From NCBI GenBank assembly GCA_964631605.1, contig CAZVYG010000065.1, forward strand, positions 1 through 31,321: DNA of 31,321 nt. Reading direction: 5' to 3'. Positions 22,682 through 31,321 of the stretch are shown piece by piece. The notes beneath the pieces are model-generated. The model was not told the DNA's origin. It made no database searches and worked only from the letters and a program-made list of their open reading frames with translations. Numbering within the stretch: position 1 is the first letter of the stretch; every line of letters begins with the position of its first letter. The DNA comes from JARKQH01 sp964631605. GTDB lineage: Bacteria > Verrucomicrobiota > Verrucomicrobiia > Limisphaerales > UBA8199. Made by a program: the position numbers and the translations under genes.

Positions 22682-23917
22682 ATGCAAAACGCGGATGCGA
22701 TCAAGGCCTGGCTGGAAGCTAAACTGCCTGCCGCATTGGAACTCCTGCGCGAAATGGTGGAAATCAACAGCTTCACCGCCAACCCCGCCGGTGTGGAACG
22801 CCTGGCCCGGCTGACGGCTGAACGATTTGCACCCCTGGGATTTGGCGCGGAGCTGGTGCCCTCAACCAACCCCGAGTTTGGACCGCACCTGGTGCTGACC
22901 CGGCGCGGCAAGACCGCGCGCAGCATCGCTCTGATTTCACACCTCGACACCGTTTTTCCGCCCGAGGAGGAACAGCGCAACCATTTCCGGTGGCAGCGGG
23001 AAGGGGACCGCATCTACGGTCCGGGTACCGAGGACATCAAGGGCGGGACGGTGATGATGTGGCTGGTGCTGGGCGCGCTCCAGGCCCACGCCCCCGACTG
23101 CTTCGAGGCCATCGCTTGGAAGCTTTTGTGGAATTCGTCTGAAGAACGCTTTTCACCCGACTTTGGGGATCTGTGTCGGCGGCAGTTCGATGGCCAGACT
23201 CTCGGCGCCCTGGTGTTTGAAGCCGAAGGGCGGGACGGCCGAACGCCGAGGCTGGTCGTGGCGCGCAAAGGCCGCGCAACGTGGCGGGTCACCGTTCGCG
23301 GCCGCGGCGCCCACGCGGGCGGAAAACATGCCCACGGCGCCAATGCGATTGTCCAGCTCGGCCGCACCGTCCAGCGGATTGCCGCCCTGACGGACTATTC
23401 ACGCCAACTTACGTTCAATGTGGCCACCGTCCAAGGGGGGACGGTTCTCAATCGTGTTCCCCATGAGGCGGTCGTCGAAGGCGAGTTTCGGGCCTTCACC
23501 CCCGAGGTCTATGAAAGGGCAAAGGCGGACTTGCTTGCCTTGGCCGGCCCCGGCGAGGTGCACAGTCCGGATGATGGCTTTGGCTGCCAGGTCCAGGTTG
23601 AAATCCTTACCGAATGCCGCCCCTGGCCGCGCAACGAAGCAACCGATCGTCTTTACCACGTCTGGAGGCAGGCCGGTGAAGAACTCGGGTTGCTGGTCGG
23701 CTGGGAGGAGCGCGGCGGCCTGAGCGATGGCAACCTCATCTGGGATGCGGTGCCAACCCTCGACGGCCTCGGCCCCTGGGGCGACAACGATCACTGTTCG
23801 GAACGCAGCGCGGACGGTTCGAAGCTCCCGGAGTACGTCGAGGTTTCTTCCTTTGTGCCCAAGGCTCTGCTCAATGTCGCCGCGCTGATCAGGCTGATTG
23901 ATAACCCACGGGCGTGA
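22682..23917 (+). CDS. M20-family metallopeptidase (carboxypeptidase G2-like)
   Basis: A 411-residue zinc-dependent peptidase of the M20/glutamate carboxypeptidase type that removes C-terminal residues from small peptides or N-acyl amino acids. The dinuclear-zinc ligands are in place: H87 in SHLDTVF (with D89), D118 in GPGTEDIKGG, E154 and E155 in NSSEERFSPD, and a His near the C-terminus in DNDHCSER. The dimerisation domain (about 195-305) contains GRGAHAGGKHAHGANAI. The ATG at 22682 is preferred; an upstream in-frame TTG at 22601 adds 27 residues that fit no family start. There is no signal peptide, so it is likely cytosolic. Confidence 0.9.
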   Translation: MQNADAIKAWLEAKLPAALELLREMVEINSFTANPAGVERLARLTAERFAPLGFGAELVPSTNPEFGPHLVLTRRGKTARSIALISHLDTVFPPEEEQRNHFRWQREGDRIYGPGTEDIKGGTVMMWLVLGALQAHAPDCFEAIAWKLLWNSSEERFSPDFGDLCRRQFDGQTLGALVFEAEGRDGRTPRLVVARKGRATWRVTVRGRGAHAGGKHAHGANAIVQLGRTVQRIAALTDYSRQLTFNVATVQGGTVLNRVPHEAVVEGEFRAFTPEVYERAKADLLALAGPGEVHSPDDGFGCQVQVEILTECRPWPRNEATDRLYHVWRQAGEELGLLVGWEERGGLSDGNLIWDAVPTLDGLGPWGDNDHCSERSADGSKLPEYVEVSSFVPKALLNVAALIRLIDNPRA

Positions 23918-24074
23918 GCCGGGATTCAATCCTCCCCCTCCACGGCAAGCCTGTCGCCGGTTGTTGCAACCCGTTCGTGGCGCAGGTTGGCGCAAACCTT
24001 TAGACCTTGAACCGAAACCTCGGCGTTGAATGGTCCCGGCAGACCCCCACGCCCATTCTCATGGCAACGGTCCG

Positions 24075-27000
24075 CTACGGTGTCGGCAGGCCGCCTTCCT
24101 GGTATTCGAGTTTCCAAAACCGCTGAGGCCCGGCGCCGCCGCCCGGGTGGACATACTCGACGGGGCCATTGACTTGATTCCAGGTGGCGAGCGCCTCCCA
24201 GCCGACCAGATTGGTGGACATTGACAGACGGTAGCCCCAGCTTGGGCGGGCGACGAAGCTCAGGACCGCGTCCGCGCCGCCGTTGGTGAGGGCGAGGTGC
24301 AGGGTTGGAGAGTGGGCGAAATACGCCGCCGCATTCCACTCCAGGACACCAATCTGCGAGGCGTTGTTGGCCGGGGGCGTGTAACCGAGCCCGCTGCTGG
24401 GCTGGTAGAGGATATGAAGCGAGTTATCACGCTGCCAGCGGGCCAGGTCAATCACCGGCTCATAATGCCCCAGATTGGCGGTGGTGAGGTCGAAGGAGGT
24501 CCAGGCGACACGGTCGGGGTCCACGGCTTTGGGCAGGCTGTGGACAATGGTCAGCCCGTTGCTGCCGAAGTTGTCGCGGTAAAGCACGATGATGCGGTCC
24601 TGGCGGTCGCAAACAACCACAGGCCGGCCCAGGTCGCGAACGTAGCTCTCCGAATACTTGGTGGCGGGTGGATCGTTGGTGCGCTGGGAAACCTGCCGGG
24701 TCTGCCAGACGCCGTTCGCATCGCGGAAGGCAACCATGTATTGCCGCCGGTAGTTGTTGGTGGCCGTGCCCGGCGCCCACCAGGATGCCAGAATCGGCTC
24801 GTTAACACTGTCCAAACACATCCCCGCCTGGTTGATGAGGCTCCAGCCTTCGGGAATGGACAGAATCTTCTCGGCCCTGGTGTTGGGGTCGCCGTTCTCA
24901 CCACTCTCCGATATGGGCAGGGTGTAGGGCGTGCCATCCGAGCGCAGCCAGGTGACCCCGCCGTTGGTCGAGCAGCCGTAATCGAAATCGTGATTGGTTT
25001 GGTAGCCGGCCTCGCCCGCCGGCGAGTCGCTGTTGTATCGCCAGGTCCAGATCAGGTGCAGATTCCCGCTGGGATCAAGGCAGGGCATGTTCGGATAGGC
25101 GTTGTAGTCCGGGGTCCAGCCGCGCCCTTTGATGAAGGGCAATTGGGTGGAACCGCTGAGGTGAACATTGGTCCAGGTTTGGGTGGCGCGAGAATAGCGA
25201 TTCAGGTAAGTGTCGCCGCTGCCGGAACTGCCCTCGCGAAAAAGGTAAAGCAGGTCCCCGTTGGGCAGCGCGAGCCACTGCGGGTANNNNNNNNNNAGGT
25301 CACGGTGTTTTCCTTGCCGGTCATCGTGGTGTCGGGTCCAAAACCGATGGGCAGGGTCCCCGTCACGGGGTTGGTGCTGCGGGCATAATGGAAGGCGTCG
25401 CCGTGCATGCCCCACGACAGGTGCATGTAGCCGTCGCCATCTATCCCGAAGGAGACCACGTCATGGCCGTCATTGATGTTGTTGGCTGTGAAAGTGGTGC
25501 GGAACACCTCCCAGAGCCGCGACCCGACGCTGCGGCGCCCAATCCAGATTCTGTTGTTGTACGCATAACTGGCGTCGGTCTGGTGGCGGCCGTAGTAGGC
25601 GACGAACTGCTGGTTGCTTACCGTCGCCAGTGAAGAGCAAATGAACGACACGGCGTTGATTGCCGAAGAACCGGCAAAACCGTATTCACTGGTGTTGGCA
25701 TCCCCGTCCTCGACGGGAACCAGTCGAACGAGCGGGGGCTCAGGGACCGATTCCGGATCGGTGGGGTCCGTTCCGTCCTGGTATTCTTCGAGGTTCGTGT
25801 AGTCGTCACCATCCGGATCCCCCGCGGCTCCCTCGGCCAGGGAGCCAAAATGGAGTTGCTCCCAGGCATCGGGCAGGCCGTCGGCGTCGGTATCATTCGG
25901 GTTCGACGCAGGGTTGTTCGGATGGGTGCCGGCGGCTCGTTCCTGCGCATTGCTGAAGGAATCGCCGTCGGGATCATCGTCCGGGCCATAAACCAACGAG
26001 CCCAACCACGTCAGTTCCCATGCGTCGGGCAAGCCATCGGCATCGGTATCGTTGGGGGTTGACACGGCAACAACAGGGTTGGACCCGGCCTCGTATTCCT
26101 GCAGGTTGGTGAAGCCATCGCGGTCCGGATCATCCGCGCCAGTGTAAGCGCCAATGCCTCCAAACCACAGGGTTTCCCAGTCATCCGGCAGTCCGTCCCC
26201 GTCCGTGTCGTTTACGAAGACGAATTCGGTCGGGCCGCGCGCGACGCTGCTGATGCGCACTTCGTCAATGAGACCGATCCAGTTGTCGCTCGCGCCGCCC
26301 GTGGCCCGGCCTTCATTCCCGACCACGAAGTCACAGGCCACCCCCGGCAAAAGATCATTGGCCATGCTCGCCGCGGCAATCAGGTTCGCGCTGGTCACGC
26401 CGGCGTCCAGGCGGGTCCAATAGAACTTGAGATTGTTCACGGTGTTCTCGTTGCCGTCGTAGGTCACGGCGACATGAAACCAGCCGTTGGACTGGATGGC
26501 GTGGACCGTGTTGGTGGGGAGGGGCACGACCAGGCTCTGAACGCCGGCGGTTTGGTGTATATTGATGAATTCAAGCCGCGGCACGCCGGTATTCCCGGTT
26601 CCATAGCCCACCGGGTCCAAGCGCCATTGAAACAGCCGGTCGGCCGTGCCGTCACCGTCGCCGCTGAGAATCTGCATCCCGCTGTTGCGCCCAGTGCCGG
26701 CCGGCGTCGTCCCCATGTTGAGCGCGGGATCGAAATCAACCCGGACAATGGCCTCGAAAGTGAAGGCGCCGCTGAGCGGGTCGGCATACGCAAGCGCCAC
26801 GTCATCGGCCGAGCCGTTGGCCAGGGGCAGCACCGACAGGTGGGCGTCCTTGTTGGTCGCGACCGTTCCGGTCTGGCCGCCGTCGAACGTGCTCAAGGCC
26901 GAGCCAAAGCCCGAATAGGACGGGTTACCCAGCGTCGCGCCATTGGCCAGCACCGCGAGGTTGGTGCCCCCGGGAACCGCGTCCACGCACGGGGGCGAAG

Positions 27001-27154
27001 TCTCATTCAGATGCCATAAATGCAGCGTGTAGGCATCGGGCGCCTGATAGGGAGCGATTGCCGCAGCCGCCGAACTCACCTGCAACAGGATCCCAAAAGC
27101 CGCGCTGCCAATGACGGCCGTGAGGCTCCGACTCAACTTCAAACTCTTAAACAT
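24075..27154 (-). CDS. Secreted LamG / calcium-repeat / BNR beta-propeller protein (interrupted by an N gap)
   Basis: Joining 25298 to 25286 across the N gap, with one shared base, restores a 1022-residue protein and the motif VTYPQW. Order: signal peptide (about 1-33), LamG-like domain (about 38-300), and three calcium-binding thrombospondin-3-like repeats of the NDTDGDGLPDDWE type (near 314, 366 and 418). A BNR_4-type propeller (about 470-960) carries YPQWLALPNGDLLYLFREG and GCSTNGGVTW. A C-terminal module with YRLSMSTNLVGWE and RFWKLEY follows. BNR_4 is associated with ulvan-lyase families such as PL24/PL25, so breakdown of a sulfated or uronic polysaccharide is possible but unproven. The ATG at 27154 is preferred to the TTG at 27160. 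Confidence 0.83.
25287..25296. other. 10-N assembly gap inside the LamG-BNR gene
   Basis: Ten Ns split the minus-strand gene into two apparent frames. Merging the ends with a shared single base gives ACCTACCCGCAG (TYPQ) in frame, matching the family motif. This is the same behaviour as at 6665-6674. Confidence 0.95.
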
Positions 27155-27231
27155 AAACAACTAAAAAACGACACCTCTCGGCTGTTCCCGCACGGCGACA
27201 CAAGGCTGGCGAGAGGCTCGGGCCCGACCGT

Positions 27232-28077
27232 TTACCGGATGCGCTGCAAATTATTGCGCATGGGTTCAAGCTCGCCCAGGTTTTCCTGCCAGAAATACAA
27301 TTCCCGCGACGAGGGATTCCAACTGTGGATGAACCGCATCTCGGCCGCTTTCACCCAGCGCGCGGAACCATCAATAAACACTTCGTTGCCGCCCTCCGGC
27401 AGGCCGCTGGCGGCCCGGTGGGCGGGCAGACTGGCAAATCCGCTGGGAAACGTCTCTCGCGGGTCGCCCCAAACAAAGCCGCTGCCCAGATTAAACCGGA
27501 TGACGAAATCGGCGGCCAGCATCATATAGGCTCTCGCGGTTGAGGTCTTGACGGGGCTCGCGGCGGCGATGCCGCTGGGACGCAGGTTGTTGAGCCAGTT
27601 GGTGATCCCCCCGTAATACTGGTAACCAATTCCCCATTGGTTGTATTGCGGATTGTAGGCGGGGAACAAGGGGCGGTTCGGGCAGGTCCACACGCTGTTG
27701 GCGTTCGAGCGGGTGTAAAGGCCGACGCTGGCCCAAGCCTCGACCTGAATGTTCGGGTCCAGGGCGATGGGCTGGATGCGCTGGTAGGCGGGCACCAGCG
27801 TGTCCCGGTTGTCGCCCGCGTAGAGCTGGCTGAAGACCGCCAGTTGCTTGAGGTTATTCAGGCACGCCGCTCGTTTGGCGCGCTCCTTGGCGCGGGAAAG
27901 CGCCGGCAGCAGCATGGCCGCCAGGATGGCAATGATCGCGATAACAACCAGCAGCTCGATTAAGGTGAACCCGGTGCGGAGGCGCCCCGCCCGACGGGGC
28001 TTGACCCCTGTCGGGAACGGGGCGGCGAGGTTGCACGCCACAGCCCGGTCAAGGACGTCGCAGACGATAGAAAACAT
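27232..28077 (-). CDS. Type II secretion-like pseudopilin (prepilin N-terminal methylation domain)
   Basis: This 281-residue protein carries the prepilin signature TGFTLIELLVVIAIIAILAA. Cleavage by prepilin peptidase would follow G36, leaving F37 as residue +1 and the conserved Glu at +5 (E41). A long N-terminal helix with SRAKERAKRAACLNNLKQ follows, then a globular domain with the late motif VFIDGSARWV, resembling the DG-containing tail of verrucomicrobial and planctomycetal pseudopilins (DUF1559-like). The leader is unusually long and contains a perfect-stem palindrome (27990-28015); a GTG at 28041 would give a shorter leader. The start overlaps the end of the upstream LamG-autotransporter gene by 29 bases. 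It may form part of a pseudopilus; no secretion machinery is nearby. Confidence 0.88.
   Translation of the reverse strand: MFSIVCDVLDRAVACNLAAPFPTGVKPRRAGRLRTGFTLIELLVVIAIIAILAAMLLPALSRAKERAKRAACLNNLKQLAVFSQLYAGDNRDTLVPAYQRIQPIALDPNIQVEAWASVGLYTRSNANSVWTCPNRPLFPAYNPQYNQWGIGYQYYGGITNWLNNLRPSGIAAASPVKTSTARAYMMLAADFVIRFNLGSGFVWGDPRETFPSGFASLPAHRAASGLPEGGNEVFIDGSARWVKAAEMRFIHSWNPSSRELYFWQENLGELEPMRNNLQRIR
27990..28015. repeat. Palindrome in the pseudopilin leader
   Basis: CCCGACGGGG (27990-27999) pairs with CCCC-GTCGGG (28005-28008, 28010-28015) through a five-base loop with one bulged T. It covers about residues 21-30 of the pseudopilin leader (PFPTGVKPRR), the part removed when the prepilin is processed. 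Confidence 0.7.
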
Positions 28078-31000
28078 TCTGCGTGGCAGGGTTGATGGTT
28101 ACGCTAAAGCTGGTGCTGTTCTGCGAACCAGGGATGTCGAACCAGGCGCCGGACGCTGCGACGCCAACCCCGTTGGATTGCAAAATCCACCCCAGGTGCG
28201 TCTCCGGCCAGGCAAGGTTTAAGGTGGAACCACTCAACCCGATGCTGATGTTCGTCGGGTAGCTCGCCACCCCTGTTACAACGCTCAGGATGCCGCTGGC
28301 CGGCTCGAAGTTCCAGGCGTAGCCGCCGCCGGGGGCCGGAGTGATGCTTTCGAAGTTGCCGGAAGCTGTTGCGGCGCTGAACAACTGGAAGCTGTCTCCC
28401 AAGACAAGCGTGCCGGCCAGGTTGCTCACCACCAGCTTGCCGCCGTACGACGCGCTGGTCAGGCCGATGACTTTATCCCACGTGCCCGCGGTCTTGTTGA
28501 TCTCGACCGAGGTGGTGCTGCCCGATTGCAGCGTGAGCGTGTTGTTGATGGTGAGGGTGCCGATCGAGCCGCCGGGAGCCAGCACGCCCTCGGACTCCAC
28601 CACCACGGGACCCGCGATGACTCCGTTGCCCGACAGGGTGCCGCCGGCCACCCGGACAAGGTTGGTCACCTCGGTCAGTTGACCATTGATCACCAGGGTG
28701 CCGTTGCTGATTACGGTCGGGCCGCGAAGGGGGCTCACGCCAGACAGCGTCCAGGCGCCGGAACCCAGCTTGTGCAGACTCAAGGCCGCGGCCACGGTCT
28801 GGGTCAGGGCCCCCTGGATTTCCCCCGTCCCCGCGCCCTTGAGCAGAACATACTTCGGCCCCCCGCCCGCCGTGAAGTCCACGCCTGCATTCAGGGCGAG
28901 GTGCCCCCCGGCGGACTCGAAGGCGATCAAATTGCCGCCGGCAGCCAGGGCGATGTCATAAGGGGGGGCCAAAACGTTGGTGCCGCCGAGGTTCACAAAG
29001 TGGGCCGCACTGTTGGGAGGAGTGGTATCGGCGGGGAGATAGGCGCGCGGGCCGATGGCGATGGGGTTGGTCAGCGTCAGGCCACCGGTCAACTCAACCC
29101 GGCTGGTGTCCTGGTTTCCCTGGCCGACGGTATTGGTGCCGCTGCCCAGGGCGTCTGGGCGCGTGAACCGGACCGCCGCCCCACCCCCAACAACCAGACC
29201 GCCGCTGAAGGAGTTGCTCGCCCCCAAGGTATGCGTGCCCGGCCCCGTCAGGCGCACCACCCCGATGCCTTCGATCGAATCGCTGATGGTGAAGTTGCGC
29301 GCGCTGGCAATGACAAAAGCCCCGTTGTTGGTGATGGTGCCGGTTCCCAGACTGCCGTTGGTGCCGCCGTCTCCAATCTGAAGCGTGCCGGCGTTGATGA
29401 AGGGACCCGCCGTCCAGCTATTGTTCGTCCCCAGCAGGACGGTGGTGGCGCTGTTGTCGCTCGACAGGAAACCGCTCCCGGAGATGTTGCCGGGGATGAT
29501 GAGGGTGCCGGTGCGGTTGATGGACAGTTGCCCATTGTTGGTGATGTTGCCGGACCCGACGGCGCCGGTGCCGCCGACGTTGCCGACCTGTAGAATCCCG
29601 CCATTGATGGTTGTGCCGCCGGAGTAATCGTTATTTGCCTCCAGTGTCAGCGTCGAGGTGCCCAGCTTCGTGAGGGCCATCGGCCCTGAAAGCTTGCCGG
29701 GCCCGCTGATCACGTAGTAATTGATGGCGCTGTCAACAACGACCGCGCCCGGCATGATCGTCCCGCTCAAGGCGATGGGCGCGTAACCCAGGCCAGTGTC
29801 GTCGAAGCGGACCCGGTCGCCCGTCTGGTAAGCTACCGGGAACGCCGTGCTAACCGAGTTGGACCAGTTGGCGGTGGTGTAGTCCCAGTTGAAGTCGAAG
29901 GTGTTGTTGTTGTTCCAGACCAGCGAATCCACCACCGTCCGGACCGTGAGCGTCGCGGCAGCCGAGGTGGCGGGGGAGCTGACCAGGTTGGTAACCACCA
30001 CATCATAAGGGCCGGCGTCGGCCGCGGTGACCGCGGCGATGAAATACGAGGCGTTGGTTGCGCCGGGCAGGTTGGTTCCGTAATGACGCCACTGGTAGCT
30101 CAACGGCGGGACTCCCGCGGCTTCGGAAGTGAGGACCACCGGCTGGCCAACCGCAGCCACAGTGTTGGAGGGATTAACCGTGAAAGTGATGAAGGGGCTG
30201 GCGAAGAGCATCTCGCCAGCGCCGCGGGCCACCCGGCTGATCCGCACTTCGTCAAGGTAGTTCGCCGCGGCGCCCGTGGCGCCGCCGAAGCCCTCGCCGA
30301 AAGCCGCGCGGTTCTCGTTGCCAACAGTTAGAACGGCAGTGATGGCGCCACTGAGATCAGCCGGCAGGGTTTTGCTGGAGACCAGGTTCGCCTGCACATT
30401 CGTCGCGTCCACCCGCGTCCAGTATAGCTTCAGATTATCGGCAGTAGCCTCCAACCCGTTGTAAGTCACCGCCACGTGAAACCAGGTGTCTGGCGCATAC
30501 GCGTGGTCGTCAAAAAGGTTCGCGAGGTCGAAGGTGAGTTGGCCGCCGGAAACGCTGATCGGGTTGAAGTCCAGCGTGCTGCCATTCAGGCGAAATTGGA
30601 ATCCGCGGGTGGTGGCGCTGCTGTCGGTCGAGATGAGGTGCTTAATCCCGCTGGCAGCCAGTTGGCTGATGTCAGCGTAGCTGAAACGGACCATCGCCTC
30701 GAGGGTGAACGCGCCGTTGGCCCCCATGATCGTCGAAAGGGCCACCTTGTCGGCTGTGGACAGGTTGTCCGGCTGTATATTGCCGTCGCCATTGGCATCC
30801 ATGCACAGACCGAAGGTGCGGTTGGTGTTGATGTAAGTGGCCGCGGCGCCAAAACCGGTGAAGCCCGCTTCACCCACCAGCACCACATTGGTCTTCGGCA
30901 ACGGATTGACTTGCGTGGCGCCGTTGACCGCGATCAGGGCTGCGCCGCCGGCCACCGCATTGGTCGCCACGGTGCCGGGCGCATCGTCAAAATGCCACAA

Positions 31001-31144
31001 ATGAACGGTGCTGGCGTCCGGGGCGTAAGGTCCCACGATCAGGGCCGGGGCCGTGGTGGCAACCCCCAGGGTGGCGGCGACCAAGACCAGCCACCCCAGC
31101 GGCCGCAGAGAAGTTGAGGTCAGTTCCACATCCATGAGTTTCAT
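28049..31144 (-). CDS. Surface protein: LamG, Ig-like domain and autotransporter-associated beta-strand repeats
   Basis: A 1031-residue exported protein. The ATG at 31144 is chosen because AGGA (complement of 31152-31155) lies seven bases upstream, and it leads into a signal region ending near TTAPALIVG (about residue 36). A LamG-like domain (about 38-300) matches that of the gene at 24075. An Ig-like domain (about 316-400) contains PLSYQWRHYGTNLPGATN and YDVVVTN. From about 480 to 900 there are autotransporter-associated beta-strand repeats of the type LTKLGTSTLTLEANNDYSGG, TTINGGILQVGN and APGGSIGTLTINN. A C-terminal module ends FYRLRRP. There is no autotransporter barrel, so secretion is by another route. 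It is probably a matrix or adhesin protein. The pseudopilin gene overlaps its 3' end. Confidence 0.88.
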   Translation of the reverse strand: MKLMDVELTSTSLRPLGWLVLVAATLGVATTAPALIVGPYAPDASTVHLWHFDDAPGTVATNAVAGGAALIAVNGATQVNPLPKTNVVLVGEAGFTGFGAAATYINTNRTFGLCMDANGDGNIQPDNLSTADKVALSTIMGANGAFTLEAMVRFSYADISQLAASGIKHLISTDSSATTRGFQFRLNGSTLDFNPISVSGGQLTFDLANLFDDHAYAPDTWFHVAVTYNGLEATADNLKLYWTRVDATNVQANLVSSKTLPADLSGAITAVLTVGNENRAAFGEGFGGATGAAANYLDEVRISRVARGAGEMLFASPFITFTVNPSNTVAAVGQPVVLTSEAAGVPPLSYQWRHYGTNLPGATNASYFIAAVTAADAGPYDVVVTNLVSSPATSAAATLTVRTVVDSLVWNNNNTFDFNWDYTTANWSNSVSTAFPVAYQTGDRVRFDDTGLGYAPIALSGTIMPGAVVVDSAINYYVISGPGKLSGPMALTKLGTSTLTLEANNDYSGGTTINGGILQVGNVGGTGAVGSGNITNNGQLSINRTGTLIIPGNISGSGFLSSDNSATTVLLGTNNSWTAGPFINAGTLQIGDGGTNGSLGTGTITNNGAFVIASARNFTISDSIEGIGVVRLTGPGTHTLGASNSFSGGLVVGGGAAVRFTRPDALGSGTNTVGQGNQDTSRVELTGGLTLTNPIAIGPRAYLPADTTPPNSAAHFVNLGGTNVLAPPYDIALAAGGNLIAFESAGGHLALNAGVDFTAGGGPKYVLLKGAGTGEIQGALTQTVAAALSLHKLGSGAWTLSGVSPLRGPTVISNGTLVINGQLTEVTNLVRVAGGTLSGNGVIAGPVVVESEGVLAPGGSIGTLTINNTLTLQSGSTTSVEINKTAGTWDKVIGLTSASYGGKLVVSNLAGTLVLGDSFQLFSAATASGNFESITPAPGGGYAWNFEPASGILSVVTGVASYPTNISIGLSGSTLNLAWPETHLGWILQSNGVGVAASGAWFDIPGSQNSTSFSVTINPATQNVFYRLRRP

Positions 31145-31151
31145 GAGTTTA

Positions 31152-31155
31152 TCCT
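31152..31155 (-). promoter_or_regulatory. Shine-Dalgarno sequence fixing the start of the LamG-autotransporter gene
   Basis: AGGA on the minus strand lies seven bases before the ATG at 31144. It favours that start over the in-frame codon at 31201, which would put 19 charged residues ahead of the signal peptide. Beyond it, 31202-31321 shows no gene and no convincing promoter. Confidence 0.6.
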
Positions 31156-31321
31156 GGGTTGAGGGTTCGAGGCGTTTTGATTCTTTTATTTGCCGATTCA
31201 CTGATTTCAGTTCCGAACCATTAGTCTAAGCCCTCTTCCCCGCGTCGTCCACCTAAATTATGGGATGACAGCGATTCCGCAAGGTGGGGGAGGCTCTTGG
31301 TGTTTCTCTCGGGAGGGCCAG

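Noticed and set aside
28526..29593. Plus-strand open frame opposite the autotransporter-repeat gene
   Set aside because: It arises from the Gly/Thr/Asn-rich repeats read in reverse and has no family features.

Overview
The window looks like chromosomal DNA from a Verrucomicrobiota bacterium, probably a member of the Limisphaerales/Pedosphaera-like group. It is GC-rich. It encodes the small basic protein shared by Chlamydiae and Verrucomicrobia (18696-18851), a PEP-CTERM protein, a LamG/autotransporter-repeat surface protein, a prepilin-type pseudopilin and TPR-tailed glycosyltransferases, a combination typical of that phylum. Two 10-N runs (6665-6674 and 25287-25296) mark it as a draft or metagenome assembly. 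Both runs fall inside genes, and both genes read through cleanly if the Ns are placeholders for contig ends sharing one base. No tRNA, rRNA, CRISPR array, insertion sequence or phage gene was seen.

Layout, left to right. 3-1631: 3' part of a membrane glycosyltransferase carrying an in-frame low-complexity repeat tract. 1632-1991: short tandem and inverted repeats. 1992-2682 (minus): a type II toxin-antitoxin pair (Phd/YefM-like antitoxin, PIN-domain toxin). 2683-3305: more repeats, ending in a promoter. 3306-4606: two small secreted proteins, one with an internal duplication and one PEP-CTERM, closed by a strong terminator. 4607-4971: a second dispersed-repeat family. 4972-5940 (minus): a secreted Pro/Gln-rich protein, possibly related to GspC/PilP secretion or pilus proteins. 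6218-11646: two consecutive glycosyltransferase-TPR fusions. 11659-16442: a carbohydrate locus with a DUF6259 glycosidase-like protein, a convergent GH5-like lipoprotein and a GntR/LacI-type regulator. 16693-18579: a three-gene SPFH/prohibitin operon. 18696-22196: housekeeping genes (small basic protein, RluB-like pseudouridine synthase, SH3 protein, FolD, DUF6941-like protein). 22280-23917: a small Cys-containing protein and an M20 metallopeptidase. 24075-31144 (minus): a run of three genes for a LamG/Ig/autotransporter-repeat protein, a pseudopilin and a LamG/Ca-repeat/BNR beta-propeller protein.

Much of the gene content concerns the cell envelope: protein or lipid glycosylation, exported glycan-active enzymes, secreted adhesin-like proteins, pseudopilins and prohibitin-like membrane organisers. 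No single gene cluster is clearly a new system. The most unusual theme is the density of short repeat families, both between genes and inserted in frame within several coding sequences, where they add linker-like peptides. The tandem prohibitin operon with its small two-helix membrane partner is the next most interesting item.
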